Below, piece after piece: positions 63,082 to 64,000 of a DNA stretch of 64,000 bases. The stretch comes from Sipunculus nudus (lineage: Eukaryota; Annelida; Sipuncula; Golfingiida; Sipunculidae), in assembly GCA_026874595.1 (NCBI GenBank), contig CM049321.1, forward strand, positions 45,935,797 to 45,999,796, read 5' to 3'. Position 1 is the first letter of the stretch. Each line of letters starts with the position of its first letter. The notes under the pieces are model-generated. The model made no database searches. It saw only the letters and a program-made list of their open reading frames with translations, and was not told where the DNA came from. A program made the position numbers and the translations under genes.

Positions 63082-63400
63082 TTCGAACGTTGCATCGTCG
63101 GACCGCACGTTAGCCCTTGATCACAGATTATCCCGTGTTAATTTTGACAATTTAGTTGTGTTCCTGTTTATTGAATCATACCTGTAAATTAATACAACGA
63201 TTTCCCAATGAAAACTGTGGTGTAAGGCCTATATAACTGCTGTGGATGTCTTGACAGCTTGTTGGCTTGCTAAATGGTGTTGCATCGACAAAAACCAGGA
63301 TGTCGGAAATCGGATGACGGATGGTAAACGGGTGGCAGCACTGTAAACACTGGTAAAGGTGGTTAACTTTGTATAAGGAAGTGCACCCCCCCTTCTTTTA
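61424..63400. other. Upstream region of the 9-finger gene
   Basis: No upstream exon recognised. A G-run at 62,369-62,381 and a C-run of about 30 at 63,051-63,080 stand out. The rest is AT-rich. Confidence 0.5.
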
Positions 63401-63405
63401 CATGC

Positions 63406-63407
<2 letters not shown>

Positions 63408-63474
<67 letters not shown>

Positions 63475-63498
63475 TTATTTATTTATTTATTTATTTGT
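63408..63498. repeat. (TA)n(TTTA)n microsatellite
   Basis: About 60 bp of alternating TA followed by about seven TTTA units. Confidence 0.9.
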
Positions 63499-64000
63499 CA
63501 ATATACAATATACGATTTATACAGGAAATAATTACATATTCATCATGCAGTCAGTAATTTAATTGCACCACATGTATATTGTCTTATGACGGGATGCAGT
63601 TAACCTTAGTACCTGCACAATAAAAACTTTGGAAGTGGTATTATTCCGACATTCCAAGTACAAGTTTCTCTTGAATTTCGCCTAAGGTGCTTATATATAT
63701 ATTATTCCAACCATCATATATACTGAACACTATACTAAATCCCGTTTAACTGCTGAGTTAAAAAGTAGGATATCATTCTCATGACCTAGGTTTTAGAATC
63801 ATGAACATCGTCTGAAGTAATATGAATAGACTGACGGATCAGAATTACGAAGAGTCGACTTTACCCTCAATGAGTGCGAGTCTCAAAGGCCGTATCCGCA
63901 CTTGGTTCGCATCTAAACCGGATTATACTAAACTGGTTTATTTTAGTCTCGAAGTAGTCCGCTTTGCGTCAGCACTGTAGTTCGCTTTACAAAAGCCTAA
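63499..64000. other. Window end without recognised genes
   Basis: No exon or repeat supported. Confidence 0.4.

Overview
This is a eukaryotic, AT-rich, intron-bearing genomic window, most likely from a mollusc and probably a bivalve. The reasons are the C-type lectins carrying a PAN/apple-like module, the many short-lived C2H2 zinc-finger genes, the dispersed repeats with a core of tandem units (the layout of bivalve pearl/Helentron-associated elements), and the abundance of (TA)n and poly-G/poly-C tracts. Species is not determined. Nothing bacterial is present, and no reverse transcriptase or capsid-type coding sequence was recognised.

Layout. (1) At 1-5 kb there is tandem satellite, a flanking module that recurs elsewhere (copy A), and a mostly broken C2H2 zinc-finger locus on the minus strand with one intact 8-finger reading frame. 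(2) At 5.5-8.6 kb lies a 3.2 kb transposon-like palindrome with about 820-bp inverted arms and a nested Harbinger-type MITE. (3) At 10.4-15.1 kb are a 148-bp tandem repeat, flanking copy B, a 40-bp minisatellite and a second zinc-finger locus in decay. A further zinc-finger relic is at 18.2-18.7 kb. (4) At 20.2-31.3 kb two paralogous PAN-like/C-type-lectin genes stand head to head with the same exon plan; the plus-strand one resolves into six exons and 268 residues. A small CARD-like reading frame follows. (5) At 37.0-38.0 kb is an intact 7-finger gene. (6) At 38.4-44.6 kb are two repeat blocks with 280-bp and 325-bp tandem units; each 325-bp unit carries a CTCF-like sequence. (7) At 45.5-48.5 kb are flanking copy C, a 1.4 kb inverted-repeat element with a 15-bp target duplication, and a zinc-finger fragment. 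(8) At 50.0-52.4 kb two exons in matching phase predict a THAP plus C2H2 fusion protein. (9) At 55.9-57.0 kb are flanking copy D and another zinc-finger relic. (10) At 58.3-59.5 kb is a hAT element, then at 60.0-61.4 kb an intact 9-finger gene, then simple sequence to the end.

How the genes relate. All seven zinc-finger loci lie on the minus strand and look like one birth-and-death family. Four of them share a short motif of the form I-x-V-[HY]-V-[SA]-T-x-V between an acidic N-terminus and the fingers, and those four also carry sequences fitting the SUMO-acceptor consensus. Copies A-D of the flanking module show that the duplicated unit included sequence 3' of the fingers. The lectin pair is a separate inverted duplication, probably secreted recognition proteins. 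All functional statements are inferred from sequence alone.
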